A stretch of DNA of 64,000 nt, from the NCBI RefSeq assembly GCF_015832195.1, contig NC_052017.1, forward strand, positions 68,883,801 to 68,947,800, written 5' to 3'. Below, in pieces: positions 1 through 13,064 of the stretch. Made by a program: the position numbers and the translations under genes. Numbering within the stretch: position 1 is the first letter of the stretch; every line of letters begins with the position of its first letter. The notes under the pieces were generated by a model that saw only the letters and a list, made by a program, of their open reading frames with translations, was not told the origin of the DNA and did no database searches. The DNA comes from Motacilla alba alba (lineage: Eukaryota > Chordata > Aves > Passeriformes > Motacillidae).

Positions 1-3000
1 AAATGAAGCTGAAAAGACTTTCCTCCTTTTCTTTGTGTTATTTTTAACTCAAAATTGATGTATACTTGGAGCTATCATTCAGACTATGAATTCAAAGATG
101 ACAAGAGACAGAGTAAAAGCCAAGGAGGTTCAGCCATGAAATCAAGTCCATAGGACTACTGAAAAGAACAGGACTAGAGAGTTGGCTGGTGCAAAGTGCC
201 TTCAATCCTTTCAAGCCACTGACTTCCACCTTCTGAGGTAGTTCTTGTTCAAGCCCCTCATCAACTGTTTGGAACCTTACTGCCAAGATCACGAAAAGTT
301 CCTGGCCCTAACTAGAACTCATCTGTAGCATTGAAAAACCAAACAAATAAAAGGTTGAGGAAACTTTCTTTGTCCTGTGAAATGCAGGGAAGCCAGAGAA
401 AGGGAATCAGAAATGGCTTTTTTACACCACCGAAACAGAAGGCTGAGACCTCCACTTGTGTGACAGCTGAAGACTCTAAGACATGTAAAATAGCTTGTGG
501 CAACAGCCTGAAAGTGTCTTGCAATATCGTGTCCTCATTTTGCCTGGACAGATGATGAAACCGCGTTGCACTAACTCAGCTGCTCACTGCAGGCATTGTG
601 CTGCAGCTCCACAGGCTGTCATTACGTGGGGTGCTGCCTCCTGCCTCTGCTGCCTACACCTCCAGGGCTGAGTGCGGGGCACAGGCAAGGGACAAACTTT
701 CCACTGGTGTAAAATGGCAGAGCCCCACCAGATTCCCTGAGACCTCATTGATTTACAGCATCTGAAACTATGGCCCCTGCTATGCTTAAAGTCTGAGACA
801 GGCTTACATTGGACACAAAAGGATACACTTTGGGACACTTTGAAACCTGTGCTGTGCGCAAGCAAGGAGGTAAACGATTCCCAAGATTTTCTGTGAGCCA
901 TGTACAAGCACACATTGTGCACCGAGTGCAAGCAGGCTTCACCAGACACACAGACACAGAATACGCTCCCTGGGATGTGCCAGGGTGAAGAAGAGATTTC
1001 TAAGGCACTTCATTTTTACTGGAAACTCTGCGCCAGTCCTCCCACATGCAGCGCAGTGTGCACTCCTCGTAACCGGCATTGTCTGAACTTGTGGTATTTT
1101 AATAAACCTTCCTGCCAAGCCAAAGACGCTCTAAGACACATCACCTTTGTCCAGAGGAGGATCCCAGCTGCAGCGAAGTCCAGAGAGTGTGAGCTCTGCT
1201 GCAAACCAACACATAGGTATGTTAAACAAGTTCTATTAAAAATAACTGCTCTCCGTACTGCCTGGAGTGGAAGGGAGCACAGGCTGTTTAGAGAGGGCAC
1301 ATGAGAGTGACAGATTGCAACAAAAAGTCCTTTCACTGTACACAGAGGAAAATGAGACAGTACAAATGAATACCTCTTTTTTATTTCATAGGGACAGGTT
1401 GGCAAAAGCAGATTATTGGGATTGGGCTGCACAGAAGAGAGGAATTCTCTTTTTTTTCAGGAATCACGATTCATCTTCATTATTCAGTCACTCAAGCTTC
1501 CTTGGAAACAGAGTGCCACTGAGTTATGGCAGTCATAGATTAATTCAGTTGAAAAATATACATATAATAACGAAATAAAGTAAAGCTGGTCTTCTTGTGC
1601 AGCCCTACCAAGAGACAGCCAGACAAAAGTATAAAAAAATTGACTGTCTGGCCAAGAATGAAATTGCTGGCAAGTCTGGTTTCAACCCTGCTATTAGCTT
1701 TCTTGCAGCTGCTTCAACTACCCAAGCAGTACTGAGATAAGTGCATTGTCTGAAGTCCTTTCTCTTTCTAATTGGAGGTAGTATATTTATTTGCATATAG
1801 CTTATTTCTGATTAAAACCTCATCTGAAAGAACTTAGGAGCTAACAGTCAGCCACCTTAAACTAAACAAAATACAAATTAAACAAAATCCAAGGGTTTTG
1901 ATTCCAAACAAGGCACTCAGAAGCGTTCCTGCATTTCAGCATGAGCCTCGTGCTTCCTCTGTGGGCAGAGGCCTCTCCAGCTGCATGGCACATGGGGCAG
2001 CTCTGCAGTGCCAAAGGGGCAGGACACAGGTGGCTGCACAGGGAGGTGGCTGCGGGAGGCGATGTGCTCTCACAATCCCTTTCCTTCGTGCAACAGATGG
2101 ATGCGCAGAAAAGAGTGGCAGGGGTGGATCTGCATCCCCAATGCTCCTGTCCTGGCACTGCAGCCCCCTCCATGACACAAGGAGCTCTGAGCATAAAGGT
2201 TGTGTGTTTCTGGGGGAAGAGGGGAGACAGGGCTAAAGGCTGGCTCGCATCTTGCCCCTGTCCCAGGAAGATCGTGACTGAGTGCTGATGGATCGGGACA
2301 AGAGAGGTCATGCTCAGGGTCTGGCCCTCAGGAATATATTTCGGACCTGATCTAATGATAAAGTGTGACATTATGCCAGCCTTCAGGCTCACTCAGCTCA
2401 CAGGTATGCCATTAAGGTTTCCTCTCTTCAGAGGTGTAAAGCACTTCTGTTGCAAGCCCAGTAAAAGAAGGTACTGTCTCAGGGTGGAACAGAAAAGGTT
2501 ATGGAAGATTTGCCAAGAAAGTGCCTGTGCTCTTCTCGTTCCAAAACACGGCAGGGCTTAAAAATAAATTGAGAAGTTTCAAAAGGCATCCAGCGATTGT
2601 TTTTTAGGAAACAAAAGAAGCACTTATGCGTTAGGTTTTCCAAGTTAACTGCATTAGTAGATACACTAAACAGACAGCTTGATCTGGATGAGTCACACAG
2701 CAGAAGAGGAACAATGACCTATGTGTTCCCCCAGTAAAAATTTTTCAGTTTTTTGCTGTCAATAAAGACTTTTAAAAAATATAATTGCATTTCAGCAGTC
2801 GATTGGGAGGCTGTGGCTATTAGAAGATCACCCCCTCCCTCAGGGAGTCAAGTATTTGCCAGGGTGTCAGAATTTCAGGATACCCTAAGGCAGGCCACAG
2901 CACCTTAAAATAACTTCAACACACCTCATACCATGCCTGGATGTTGAATCAGCCCAGAGATGTCAATCACATACTGCCATTCATGGCAGAATCACCTCAG

Positions 3001-3062
3001 TTGCTCCGAACCTCACTTCTGAACTCACAACTTCCCTTCACAGGAATCAGAGGAGGTGTGGG

Positions 3063-3100
3063 TATATGTGTGTGTGCTTGTGTGTGCCTGTGTGTGTGTA
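3063..3100. repeat. Imperfect (TG)n microsatellite
   Basis: TG dinucleotides interrupted by C and A, directly visible. Confidence 0.9.
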
Positions 3101-3509
3101 ATTCCCCAGTCTTCACAATAACAATTCCACCCTTTCAGCCTCCTTGTTGGGAAACAGCCCTTGTAGAACAGCAAGTTCCTCTTTCACAACAGCTGCTGAA
3201 AGGAGGCAGCACAGCTTGGCAGCAGCAGTAGGAGACAGCAAACCTGAGCTTTCCCCTTCAAAGTTTATAGGGCTTTTGCTACCAACAGGCCTGTCAATGT
3301 GATTTAACCCCACCTAGTAATTCTCAACTTGGCCCCCGCAACTTGTTCAGAAGTATCTGTTCATGAGATGAGCAGGTCTCAGTTCCCTGAGAGCTTTTCT
3401 TGAGACACCAGGTCTGGTTTTCAGAGGGTCTAAGGTTCCCCTGGTATTACATTGCACGCTGCTGTGGTTGTTGCTGTGGTGGTTATTTATCTGCACTGGA
3501 ACACTATCC

Positions 3510-3580
3510 CACAGGCCAGGATTCTGCCATGCTAGATCCGCATGTGCTCTAAATCTTTACTGACTTCAATTCACTGCTCA
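3510..3580. repeat. Ancient CR1-like interspersed repeat remnant
   Basis: CAGGATTCTGCCATGCTAGA ... TTTACTGACTTCAATTCACT resembles the widespread amniote repeat that carries CAGGATTCTGCC and TTGACTTCAATGGG blocks. Short and diverged. Confidence 0.35.
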
Positions 3581-4055
3581 GCTTCCCTCGAGAGCAGTAT
3601 CCCTATGCAGCACCCAAAAACAATGATACAAAAGAGATATTATTTGTTGAAGTATCTGCCATAGTCCTTTGTATCTTGTTTTTTCCAGCTGTAAACTAAG
3701 AGTGAACACAGATGAGTAAAGTGCTGTGGGATGCATAGGTGGGTGCCAAACACTTTGTATGCACAGCACACTATGCATTGCATTGCTCTTCAGTTTAGGA
3801 ACAGATGATTTTCCATGCTTCACTTTGCTGTCACACCATCCCTGAAGTTGCCATCTAACAGATCACATCAATTCCTATGGAACTAAGGCCAAAAAATTAC
3901 TTGCACATGCAAATAAAACCCGGATTACTATGGTATTATTTCCGGGATATAACCAACCCACTGCTTCATATTAGGGCAGGCAGGATTCACGGTTTCAGAG
4001 ATTAGCGTCAAGATTTTGTTGCGGACTAAGAAACCCCGAGGTTGGAGAAATTGCC

Positions 4056-5424
4056 TTAATTTTTGCGGACCACTAGGTGGAAGTGCTGCTCCATCTCAGC
4101 CTTGACGTCCTCAATGCCTCTGGAAGCAGCAGCCAGGGCTCGAGCACCCCTTGACACCTAAGGAAGCAAAAGATGAGGAACCAGAAGCCTCGGTCATCCT
4201 TTTTTGCAAAGCAGAGATTCAGTTCCAATGCACCCAAGTATCTCAGGAAACATATATCAAAATCAACATGTAATGAAATCACAACAGCAAGGATTGTACA
4301 CAGTGGGGCATAAATCCTAGAGTGTGCCTTCAGAAGGAGAGACAGATGAAATTATCAAGCATGCCATAACACAAGCCATTTATGAATTGTTAGTAATTTA
4401 TTATGCGTTTTGAGGGGATAGGGCAGAACCTGGGGAAATGAATGGGCTTTCTTGGCTTTTCTTTAAAATAATAATTGTCTTTTCTATCCCATTTGCCCTC
4501 TCCCAGTTCCCAGCTTCTAGCCTCTGCCTGTAAGCCCGCTCAGCATGAGGTAACACTGTAGCTCCTTCTTCTGCTCTCCCCCAAACGAATTATCTCTCAT
4601 AGCAGCTGGCCAGGGCAGCGTGTGCCAGAAGGCAAGTTCCAGGGGCAAAGTCCTGCCCTAAGTTTGTCTGCTCAAAGCCATGTGCCCTGCAGTCTCACCC
4701 AAAGCTGACCTAGTAAAACCAGACAAACAACTCATCTCCCTCCTCTCTATCTGCATTCTGTACTCTCACTCTCTCACCTCACCAATTTCATTTTGCTCAC
4801 TCTGAAATCCTGGGACCACCAGGCACTTCATATGTCCCTCACAGGCCAAAGGCAGAGCGGGGTAATCCTGAAGGGAAACACAAGAAAAATGCCTGCACAG
4901 GAGGGTTAAAGGCAGGCTGAGCCTAGCAAGCATCGTCTAGACTTTCAGTCTCATGATTCAGTGTGTCTGATGTAAAAGTATTTAAATAAGAGTTATGTAA
5001 ATAGCATGGCAGACAGATAGATTATTTAATATAATCAAAGTGAGATAAGGCCCAGGCCCCAATCCTTCCCTGAAGTAAGGCTGCTTTGTGCCATCCTCAC
5101 AATGCAAACAGCCCTGAGGCTGGAAGACCCAGCCAAGGGAGGATCACCCCAGTGAGAGGAGATCATCTCCTGGCCTGCCACCAGCACAGCAGCTCCTGCG
5201 CAGCTCTTCCATCCCTAAAGCGAAGAAAAGGGGCATTAGTGGGAAACCTCCCTATCCAGCTGGTCTCCACTGCCATATTAGCACCTTGGAGACACTGTCA
5301 TTTGGGATCATTTGGAGTAGACTTCCTCTGAGCTTCACTGGAGGCTTTTGCCTGCAACTGAGACAGCTGGAGACTGCAACCAGTGATAATAAAATGAGCA
5401 AACTTATTCCTCACCTCTTCACCT
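4056..5424 (-). other. Exon-like segments of unknown identity (weak)
   Basis: Three minus-strand segments have splice-like borders and join in one phase-0 frame: 5401-5424, 4778-4867 and 4056-4157 (ending in TAA). The middle one starts after TTTCCCTTCAG and ends before GTGAGA. The last starts after TTTTGCTTCCTTAG. The joined reading has mixed, protein-like composition but matches no family I recognise. The first segment is only 24 nt with a weak acceptor, and no start exon was found. Chance or a non-coding RNA are equally possible. Confidence 0.15.
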
Positions 5425-6849
5425 TCCAGCAGGGTTAGCCTCAAAAACAGAGTTGAAAATGGCCCATCAGGTAGAATACAACTTTCCTCTCATTATCCTC
5501 TTACCACCTTTAGCATATTCATCTGAATTTTACCTACTTTTTAATGTCCCAGGGCATGTCTGCACTGCAGAAGCTGCATGTAGGATGGGCCCTGTTGAGC
5601 TAGCTTCCAATCCGCTTGCTGGGGGACTGATAGCAGTGTAAACACAGAAGCAGAGGGTTGCTACAGTCTGAAAAACCCACTGAAGAAGCCAACACAAGAA
5701 GCCAGGACCCAGAGCATGGCACACAAGTGGGAGGCTCACTCAAGTTTGCTGACAAGGAGTGGGAGCTGCTGCAGTGCAAAGGTGCCCTCGTGTGATGTAA
5801 TTGCCATCAGCTCCCCTAGGACACAAGGCTTCCCACTAACTTGGTTTGTTTTAATTTCACAGTGAGGTGACGCCACTTCTTCAACGTTGCCCCTCTGTTT
5901 CCCGTTAAATCTATAGGCCTGACTTGGCTGTCCCTATGCTGAAATCAACACACAGGCTTAGCAAACTTAAGTAAAGTTTAAGTAAGGACTGTGCTGCTGG
6001 CACTTTCCACAGTACCACACCCTCTTACCTCTTCTTCCCATTCAGGTCATTCCTAACTCTTCTGACTACATCTTCTTTTTTTTCCCCTTTTTCTCAAGTT
6101 ACTTGGTATCTGCTCCAGCTAATCTTCTCATCCACTTTGAATGGGACCAACCAGTTCTGCTTCCAGACACAGCCTGACCCACAGATCATCCTTGCATGAT
6201 TGTGTCAGTCAAAGACAGTTTATTTGGGTTTTTTTAAAGACAAGAGAGTTAAACCCATCAGGGACAGGTGCACTGAGGTATAAATGTGCTTTGTGCAGGT
6301 ACACCATATCTCCCTCCCACGGGGAATGCTGAGGAGTTGGAGCAGCGCAATGGAAGCCAGTGCTGGTCTTTTTTACATGTGCACATCAAGCGTGCGTGGC
6401 TTTTGTACACACACAAACTCAAGATGAGCACATGTGGGGCCTCTCCCTCTCTGCCACAGTCACCCAACAGTGGGCAGCAATTGGATGCATCTTCTTTCAG
6501 CCTGCAGACAACGGTAACCATCTAAAGGCAGCTTGAAAGGGGAACAGATTTGCTCAGACTTCCTCCACTCCTACCTTCCACCCAAATTAATGTTGGAGTA
6601 GATAAGGTTGGAGAGCACTTCCCTTCCCTTTTTTAAACCTTTCCTTAATTTAAATGATCTGACTCATCAGCAACACAAAGATGACAAAATGTCTATTCTC
6701 CCTCCCTGCTCCCCCCGCCCCCCCCCAAAATATTTTGGCATGATTTTGCTATCAAATTAGGGTACTCAATCCATGCCAGTTGGAAAAAAAAATATATGGG
6801 CTCCCAGCACACTCATTGTATATGATTAGGATTTGGGGAGGGTGCGGAG
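5425..6849. other. Intergenic, no gene seen
   Basis: No recognisable exon, repeat or strong motif cluster apart from a C-run at about 6711-6726. Confidence 0.6.
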
Positions 6850-7065
6850 CATAACATCATCATAGGCAGAAAGTGAAAACAGCCAAAGGAAACGCCTACA
6901 CTCTTCCTTTACAAAAGCTGCTTGTTGTGTCTGTCTGAACAATTGTTAAAAAACCTGGAGGGGAATTAGAAGGAAAAAGATAACCGACTTTATTAAGAGC
7001 AAAAGATTGATTGAGCAATTGATTGCACTTAATTGGAATGGTGCGAGCAAGGGAGATGATTTCAG
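6850..7065. promoter_or_regulatory. Candidate enhancer (SOX, homeodomain and GATA motifs)
   Basis: Contains the SOX-type palindrome AACAATTGTT (6938-6947), AGATAACC, repeated ATTGATTG units and GATTGCACTTAATTGGAAT (7021-7039). The last overlaps motifs reused at 14054 and 15745. Conservation is not tested. Confidence 0.4.
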
Positions 7066-7987
7066 GGTTGATTTTTTTTTTTTTTTCTTCTTTTCCTTGT
7101 CTTATAGACAGTCCTGCCACAAAACTGTACAGGCAGGAGACTGAGTTACCAAGCTGAGAGCTTAGGTCTGCTCCTTCTCCCTGGGCATTGCTTGCCTGGA
7201 AGTAGCTGTCTGGAATAGCTACCCCTTCCACAGCACTGCCAATTGCAATAGTTGAGGCCTCAGAAAAAAAGGAGGAACTTGAGAGTCACAAGGTTAAGCT
7301 ACAGAGGTTGGTTTGTTCATGTGTTTCTTCCCAGAGCCTTTTTTTTTTTTTTTTGCTTCTGAGGTATGCTCACGCTCATAGGATGCTTTCCTCTCAAACA
7401 ATAAGGTCTAGAAACTCTTTTTTTTTTTTTTTTAATGAAATGGAAAAATTCTTTTCTTGTCAGTCCATTTCAGGAGTGGAGTTCTTAGAAGAAAAAAACT
7501 GTTATTCAATTTATCCTAACAATAAAAACTGGAAGAATTATATTACTGAAACCTCACGCAAAGGGACAGAGACAAAATTTGTATGGGGAATATTTTCATG
7601 AAGTAGAGACTTCATTTTCTGGAGCTATGCACATATTAATGAAGCTGCAGCACAAGAGAGAACTAGCTCAGAGTTTCACAATCTTTTTCCCCAAAACAGT
7701 CCTCAAGGGGAAAATTATTATGTGCATGAACAGTTAAAATAAAAGCAAACCCTGAGCTAACCCCTTTGAATGAACCAATTCCTGTTAACGTATTGTTATT
7801 ACCTTACTATATATCACCTTCATTTTCCTCTTAAGCAGCAGGAAGGACAGACATTCATACTGCACAGATAAGAGTGGGATTTCCAGTGAAAACAAAGGTT
7901 TCAGCAGTTAGGTTTGTATTTGTTTTGTTTAAAATCAAATTACAAGGTATGCGGGCCCCAAACTTATCTAAGCAAGGCACTCAGTGC

Positions 7988-8125
7988 GCAGACTCACAGG
8001 GTCACTGGAGTTGGAAGGGACCAGATCAACACCACCTTGTTTTCCGATCACCTCACGTTAATAAATACAAAGCCCTCTTGCCTGTGAAGGCAGGGAGTAG
8101 AACTGGATGGTCAGGATGCCCTGTG
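7988..8125. mobile_element. Possible decayed CR1 remnants
   Basis: GACTCACAGGGTCACTGGAG followed by TTGGAAGGGACC (7991-8022) resembles the reverse-oriented CR1 tail. AGTAGAACTGGATGGTCAGG (8096-8115) resembles a sense-oriented tail. They could be two facing fragments. The matches are short and the call is tentative. Confidence 0.35.
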
Positions 8126-8410
8126 TGAGGCTATGCCCTGCCCTCCCAGGTGCTGGCAGCTGGTACGATGTAGAGCTGCATGCTCTGAGGATGCATTTCA
8201 CATCCACTAAGCTCATTTGCCTACTCTAAGCAACAACAGAGGCATTACCCAAGTACTTGTGGATGAGCAATCTTAGTAAGAAAGCAAAACAAGAGAGAAC
8301 AGAGGAGCACCATTGCAAGAGCCAGTGTCGCAGATTGAGGCAATAACAAATGGACAGATGGCCATAGAAATGGTAGGACTGAATAACTGTCTTGTGACCT
8401 TCCTGCTCAC

Positions 8411-8475
8411 AAAAAAAAAAAAAAAAAAAAACAAACCTGAAAAAAAACCCAAAACAAAACAAAACAAAAAAAATC
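8411..8475. repeat. Poly(A)21 followed by A/C-rich tract
   Basis: 21 consecutive A (8411-8431), then AAAAC-like units to 8475. Possibly the tail of a lost retroposed insert, but no body is recognisable upstream. Confidence 0.85.
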
Positions 8476-11389
8476 TGAAAGCAAAAACATTAAGAGCAGT
8501 GCAAATTTCTCCACTACCTTTTCTCATTTTCCACTGTGAGCCAAGAGCTACATGGATACAGCAAGAAGACTAAGGAAACAAATAATGCCCTTTACAGTGA
8601 CATTTTTCATATCAAATTGACCAAGGGACAAACCAAAATGGGGACGAACCACTATGGGCTTGTCTCTCTTGGTCAGATATACACCTGCTGCCACCAGGTG
8701 TGCCAGCTGCCACCATTGCCAGCCTCCTATAGGCCTCCTGCAAGCCTCTCCACAGTCACCTTCTTTTCTGCCAGTAGTTACCATTTTCCCAGGTTTGATG
8801 TCTGAGCTGCTCATCCAAGCACTCCCTCATCCATTCCAGTGAGAGCACGCCAGGTCAGATAACGTGGCTCACCATATAGGTCATTCCTAACCAAGTTCAT
8901 TGGGACTAAGGTGGGTTGGGAAACCAGAAGGTGAGTGATTCCACCAACAGACCGGAGAAGTCACTGACCTGTGGCAGGGAGACAGCGATCAGTCATAGGA
9001 AAAAATCAACCCTGACAGCCAAGGGATTTCGTGTCATTGGGCCTTTACAGCCCTATTTGCTCTGTGCCCACCCTGCACAGGACCATTGGAGCACTCATGC
9101 ACACAATTCTCTTTTTCTTGCAGACGGCCACATCACTCTGCAGCTACAATTACCTGTACCTAGTGCTCGTTAAGTGCTTTGAAGATTAAAAGCGCAGATA
9201 CAAGTGTTAAATATTGTAATTATTCGTGCTACGTAACATTGCTGCACTGAAAGCAGGGAGGGGTTGTTTTTTTGTGTTTGTATGTGGGAATACCATGACA
9301 GCTGCTCCTTTCTGTATGTGAATTGCTGCCAAGGACCTTGATAAGGGATTGTGCTTGAAGGAAAAGAACTGAGTCTGGGAGTTTTCTTGGAGTGCTGCAT
9401 ACCGCAGTGAAATTAAACTGCGCTCTTACCAGGCTTCCACAGTCAGAGCTTATTTCTGTATGTGCTGATTACCCTGAGCTGCCTCTGGCTCCAGGAGGAG
9501 CAGAGGTGACTCTCTGCAGCACAGCAGGGCTTGGTCCTACAAGCAGCGTGCAGAGGCAAACACACTGAGGTCAGACAACAACTTTGGTGCAAGCACCAAA
9601 TCCTGAAGTCCATGTTTCTGATGTATTCAGTTCACACTCGGGGCTTTAGGGAAGTGCTGTCCCTGAAAGAGCCCAGGGCAGAGAGGAGTTTAGTTTCTTC
9701 TTTCTGTTACGAACACCTCCTGACCTTCCAGCACAGCAAAAAAGGCTTGAGCCTGACCATGGTTTTCCCACACACCGCACTCTTCTGCGCCGTCTTCCTG
9801 GCCCTGACTCACCCAGCCCAAATGCCCAGGGCAAGTAGCCAGGCTAAAAGCCCCTGGCTTTACTCAGTTCTTCTTTATTGTCAGAAACAGGTGGGAGGAT
9901 GAGTTTGTGAGACCAGCAAGTAGTTCATTACTACCTTGCTACTGCTCCAAATTATGTCAGGAGCTGGGCTGACACATACCTGGCTCTCTGTAGCCAAATG
10001 CAAATAAGACTGGTCTGAATTTGGGTCATGTCTGAGGACAAAGCCATGAGTGACCTCTTCAGTCTGTGGCAAGGTGTTAAGAGTATTTCTGTGCACTCCT
10101 GGTCTCTGTGACACAGCACATACAGCCAAAGGCTGTAGCATTTAATCAGGCAGTGCTTCTCTAGGTGCACTGGGAGTTCATCTGAGCTAAGATCGAAAAG
10201 AAATCCTATGAACTGCTGTTTATAGGTCTCATACCTTTCCTTCCCTGTTCTGCAACAGCCCTGACCAGATCTGAGCCTCTTTGCATGAGGAGGCAAGTAG
10301 ATCCCATGGCCCAAGATGAAATGATGCTATGTCCCATCTCCTTCACACTATCAGGCAGCTTTTGGGAAGAGATGGGAACTCTGAAAAGCTGGGGAGCAAC
10401 CTTGTCTCCCCCTTCTGCACTTTCACACACACATACACAATTCTGAAGATGTAAAGCCACAGAAAGGGTGGACTGTTACCATTGGAAGAAAAATATCAAA
10501 GTAAAGTGACCACCTGAAAACTTACCCTCTCTAAGAGGATAAAGGTAAGTACAGGCAGCTGCTGATGGTATGTGCAGGCATCAAGCCGATAAGACCGAGC
10601 TTAAGAAGTGCTCAAGAACCTGCAACTTTCCCTGACTCCCATAGGGCTTGAAGGTGCTCTGGGAAATCCACAGTCATGTTTCAGTCCCACAAAAAGCCCA
10701 TGTTTTAATCTGAAACCTACTGACAGCAACAGCACTGGATTTGAGATTCGGGATTTGGGATTGTATCTTCAGTATTTTGCACAGAAAGTATATTTGTCTA
10801 TCTTTTAAAAGGGGTGAGGAGAATAAAAAAATGTATTAAAATATATATTCACTTTATTCACTTTAGAACACTTTTAAGCTCATAGGGCAGCTTGACAGAA
10901 GGCAGGAAGGTAGCAGAGGATGAAGGACTAGCAAAAAAGAAGCCTGGGTGTGTCACAGGGGAAGGGAAAGGTTGTAGGAGGAAGCGTGGGAGGCAATGCA
11001 GACAAGCTTACTAAATTGCAAGGCAAAACGTGGATTTTGTCCCCAAGCAAAACACCTCGGTAGTGCTGTCAGGTCAAGCTAATAAAAAGAGCTCTTCAGA
11101 GACTCCGACGTCTGTCTGTATTTCCTCTCTCACTAAGAGGAAAAATAATTAATAAGCACCTTCTGTCTGGCAATCAGCAACTATTTACATCAGCCTATGT
11201 GAAGATGGCAGCCTTCGTGATCACAAAGCACACCTTCTCCTCAGCAGTGCAGCTCCTGCTCTGTCAGCCCTGTACCTAGCTGCTGTCTGCAACACCACAC
11301 CTGATTCAGAAGGAGCCCCTTTCAGAAGGGGCTGAAGGTGGGCAGCACCTCCTGTACAGGCTATAAAGAGAAACTGCTTTAGAGGTTTC

Positions 11390-11745
11390 TAAAGCTTCAG
11401 GAGGTTTCCTGCAGGCATGAAACCCAAGCTCCAGCATTGACAGAATCTTTACAACAGAAGATTTGCTGTAAAGTGTAAGCGTTACTGGCGAGATGCAAAA
11501 TTCACAGCGAATTCGGTAACTAATAGCACAACTTCCTTTGTTTACTATGCAGAGGACACAAGAAAATTGAGCTAATCTGGTGCTTGTCCAAGCCACTGCT
11601 AAAAACATTTTTGACAAAAGCTGACCTCTTTGCTCCTGAATAAATATTAGCCATTTGTTTGCACGTTGTGCAGCCAGTTTGGTAGACAGGCAAGAAAAAA
11701 CGAGCAAAGAACTTATTCGGTCATTTTTTTCCCCTGCACCAATTG
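11390..11745. promoter_or_regulatory. Candidate conserved non-coding stretch
   Basis: Repeat-free, motif-rich sequence with forkhead-like TTTGTTTACT (11537-11546) and AATAAATATTAGCC (11639-11652). An open frame spans it on the minus strand but looks accidental. Low confidence. Confidence 0.25.
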
Positions 11746-11949
11746 TCAAATAAATTATTCACAAATACAAGCTTCCATCATTCATCCAGCACTAGACTAA
11801 ACACTTTCTACTAAACTTAGTTTTCAGCATCATGTTTCAGTTTATAGTTACGTTTTTCCCTGGGCAAAGTGAGCCAGTCATTAGACAACTCTCATAGGTT
11901 TCCACTAAACATGCTTGATTAAGTCTTTTATGAAGGAGTAGGTGGAGGA

Positions 11950-12010
11950 AATTGTGCTTTAAAGTCAATGGGAACATTTCCATTCACTTCAATGGGAAAT
12001 GCGCTGGAAG
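11950..12010. repeat. Ancient interspersed repeat remnant
   Basis: AAAGTCAATGGGAACATTTC followed by CACTTCAATGGGAAA. The CAATGGGA/TCCATT pattern is typical of worn amniote CR1/MIR-type repeats. Confidence 0.35.
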
Positions 12011-12334
12011 AGATAACATTATTTTGAAGAGTTAACAAGTATATTTAAGTCTGTACAAAAAAAAAAACCAAAAACCTATGCCACTGTTGCACACTGCACT
12101 TCGTGAGGGACAGCTTTCAGAGTAAGAAACCAATCTCAATGCTGGGACTGCCTAAACCAGCAGTTTTCCCTAACACCACCTCATGATCTTTCCTGGCACA
12201 TAATGCACACACACGAAATCCAGCAGCATCATCCAAGCTCTAGTCTTGCTCACTCTTGAGTGGCTGAATTTCTGTGACTGCATTCAGTGTGGTGGTGCTG
12301 AGCTGGTACACATGCTCACCTTTAATTTCTCCAA

Positions 12335-12392
12335 GCCAGAGCCACAACTGATGCAATTCACTTTAATGGCTCGAGGATCTGGCCTCATTTGA
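12335..12392. repeat. Ancient interspersed repeat remnant
   Basis: TTCACTTTAATGGCTCGAGG followed by ATCTGGCCTC resembles the same repeat class as at 11950. Weak. Confidence 0.28.
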
Positions 12393-13027
12393 AAGGGAAA
12401 GAAGAATATGAAAAAATAAAATAAAATAATTTTAAACATTAATTTCAAACACTAATTCGAATATGAATTTCTGGACTGATTTACTTCAATGCCACATAGC
12501 CGTGCAAGGTCAGGATGACACACAAGCAAGAGACCTCTGACACAAAATAACTACATGAAGCTACTACATTTGGAATTTCCACGGGTAGGCAAATTGAAAA
12601 ACAGGCACACATCAAGAGCACACCTTTGTTGCAGGTCAGCAAGAAAACTCCATGTCATTAATTTCTTCAAAGAAATTCAGATGGATGCTGCCATTCCCCT
12701 AAATTTAGGAGAAAGAGGGACATGATGTACTATTCAGTCTATGCAAACCCATGATGAACACTACTGAATGCAACACCTGTGCTCACCTCTGCAGAAAGCA
12801 ATCATTTCAATTGGGTTATCATGAGCTCTTTTCTTCCCAAGGAAATGGTCTATTTTATCACCAGTCCAATCAGTTCCAGATGAACCCTTGAAGAGTATCC
12901 CTCACAAAAATTATGCTTACTCTTTATTAGCACATCAGCTCAAGATCCCAGGCACAGTCAGTGTACAAATGTAGAACACAAGGCAGTCCCTACCCTGCTG
13001 AGATTACAATCTCAAAAGTCATAGGTG

Positions 13028-13064
13028 AAAACAAAACAAAACAAAACAAAACAAAACAAAAAAT
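13028..13064. repeat. (AAAAC)n microsatellite
   Basis: About seven pentamer units. Confidence 0.95.

Larger units (their letters stand above)
1..4055. other. Intergenic, no gene seen
   Basis: Short random open frames only. Contains the TG tract at 3063 and a worn repeat at 3510. A moderately GC-rich, CpG-poor part lies at 1930-2290. Confidence 0.6.
7066..11389. other. Intergenic, no gene seen
   Basis: Several T- and A-runs (7072, 7340, 7418, 8411) and the possible CR1 remnants at 7988. No supported exon. Confidence 0.6.

Noticed and set aside
8313..8573. Lys-rich 86-codon open frame
   Set aside because: Created by the poly(A) and AAAAC tract at 8411-8475.
11306..11749. 147-codon minus-strand open frame in non-GC-rich DNA
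   Set aside because: It starts at TTG and shows no domain. A chance opening in a possible non-coding element is more likely.
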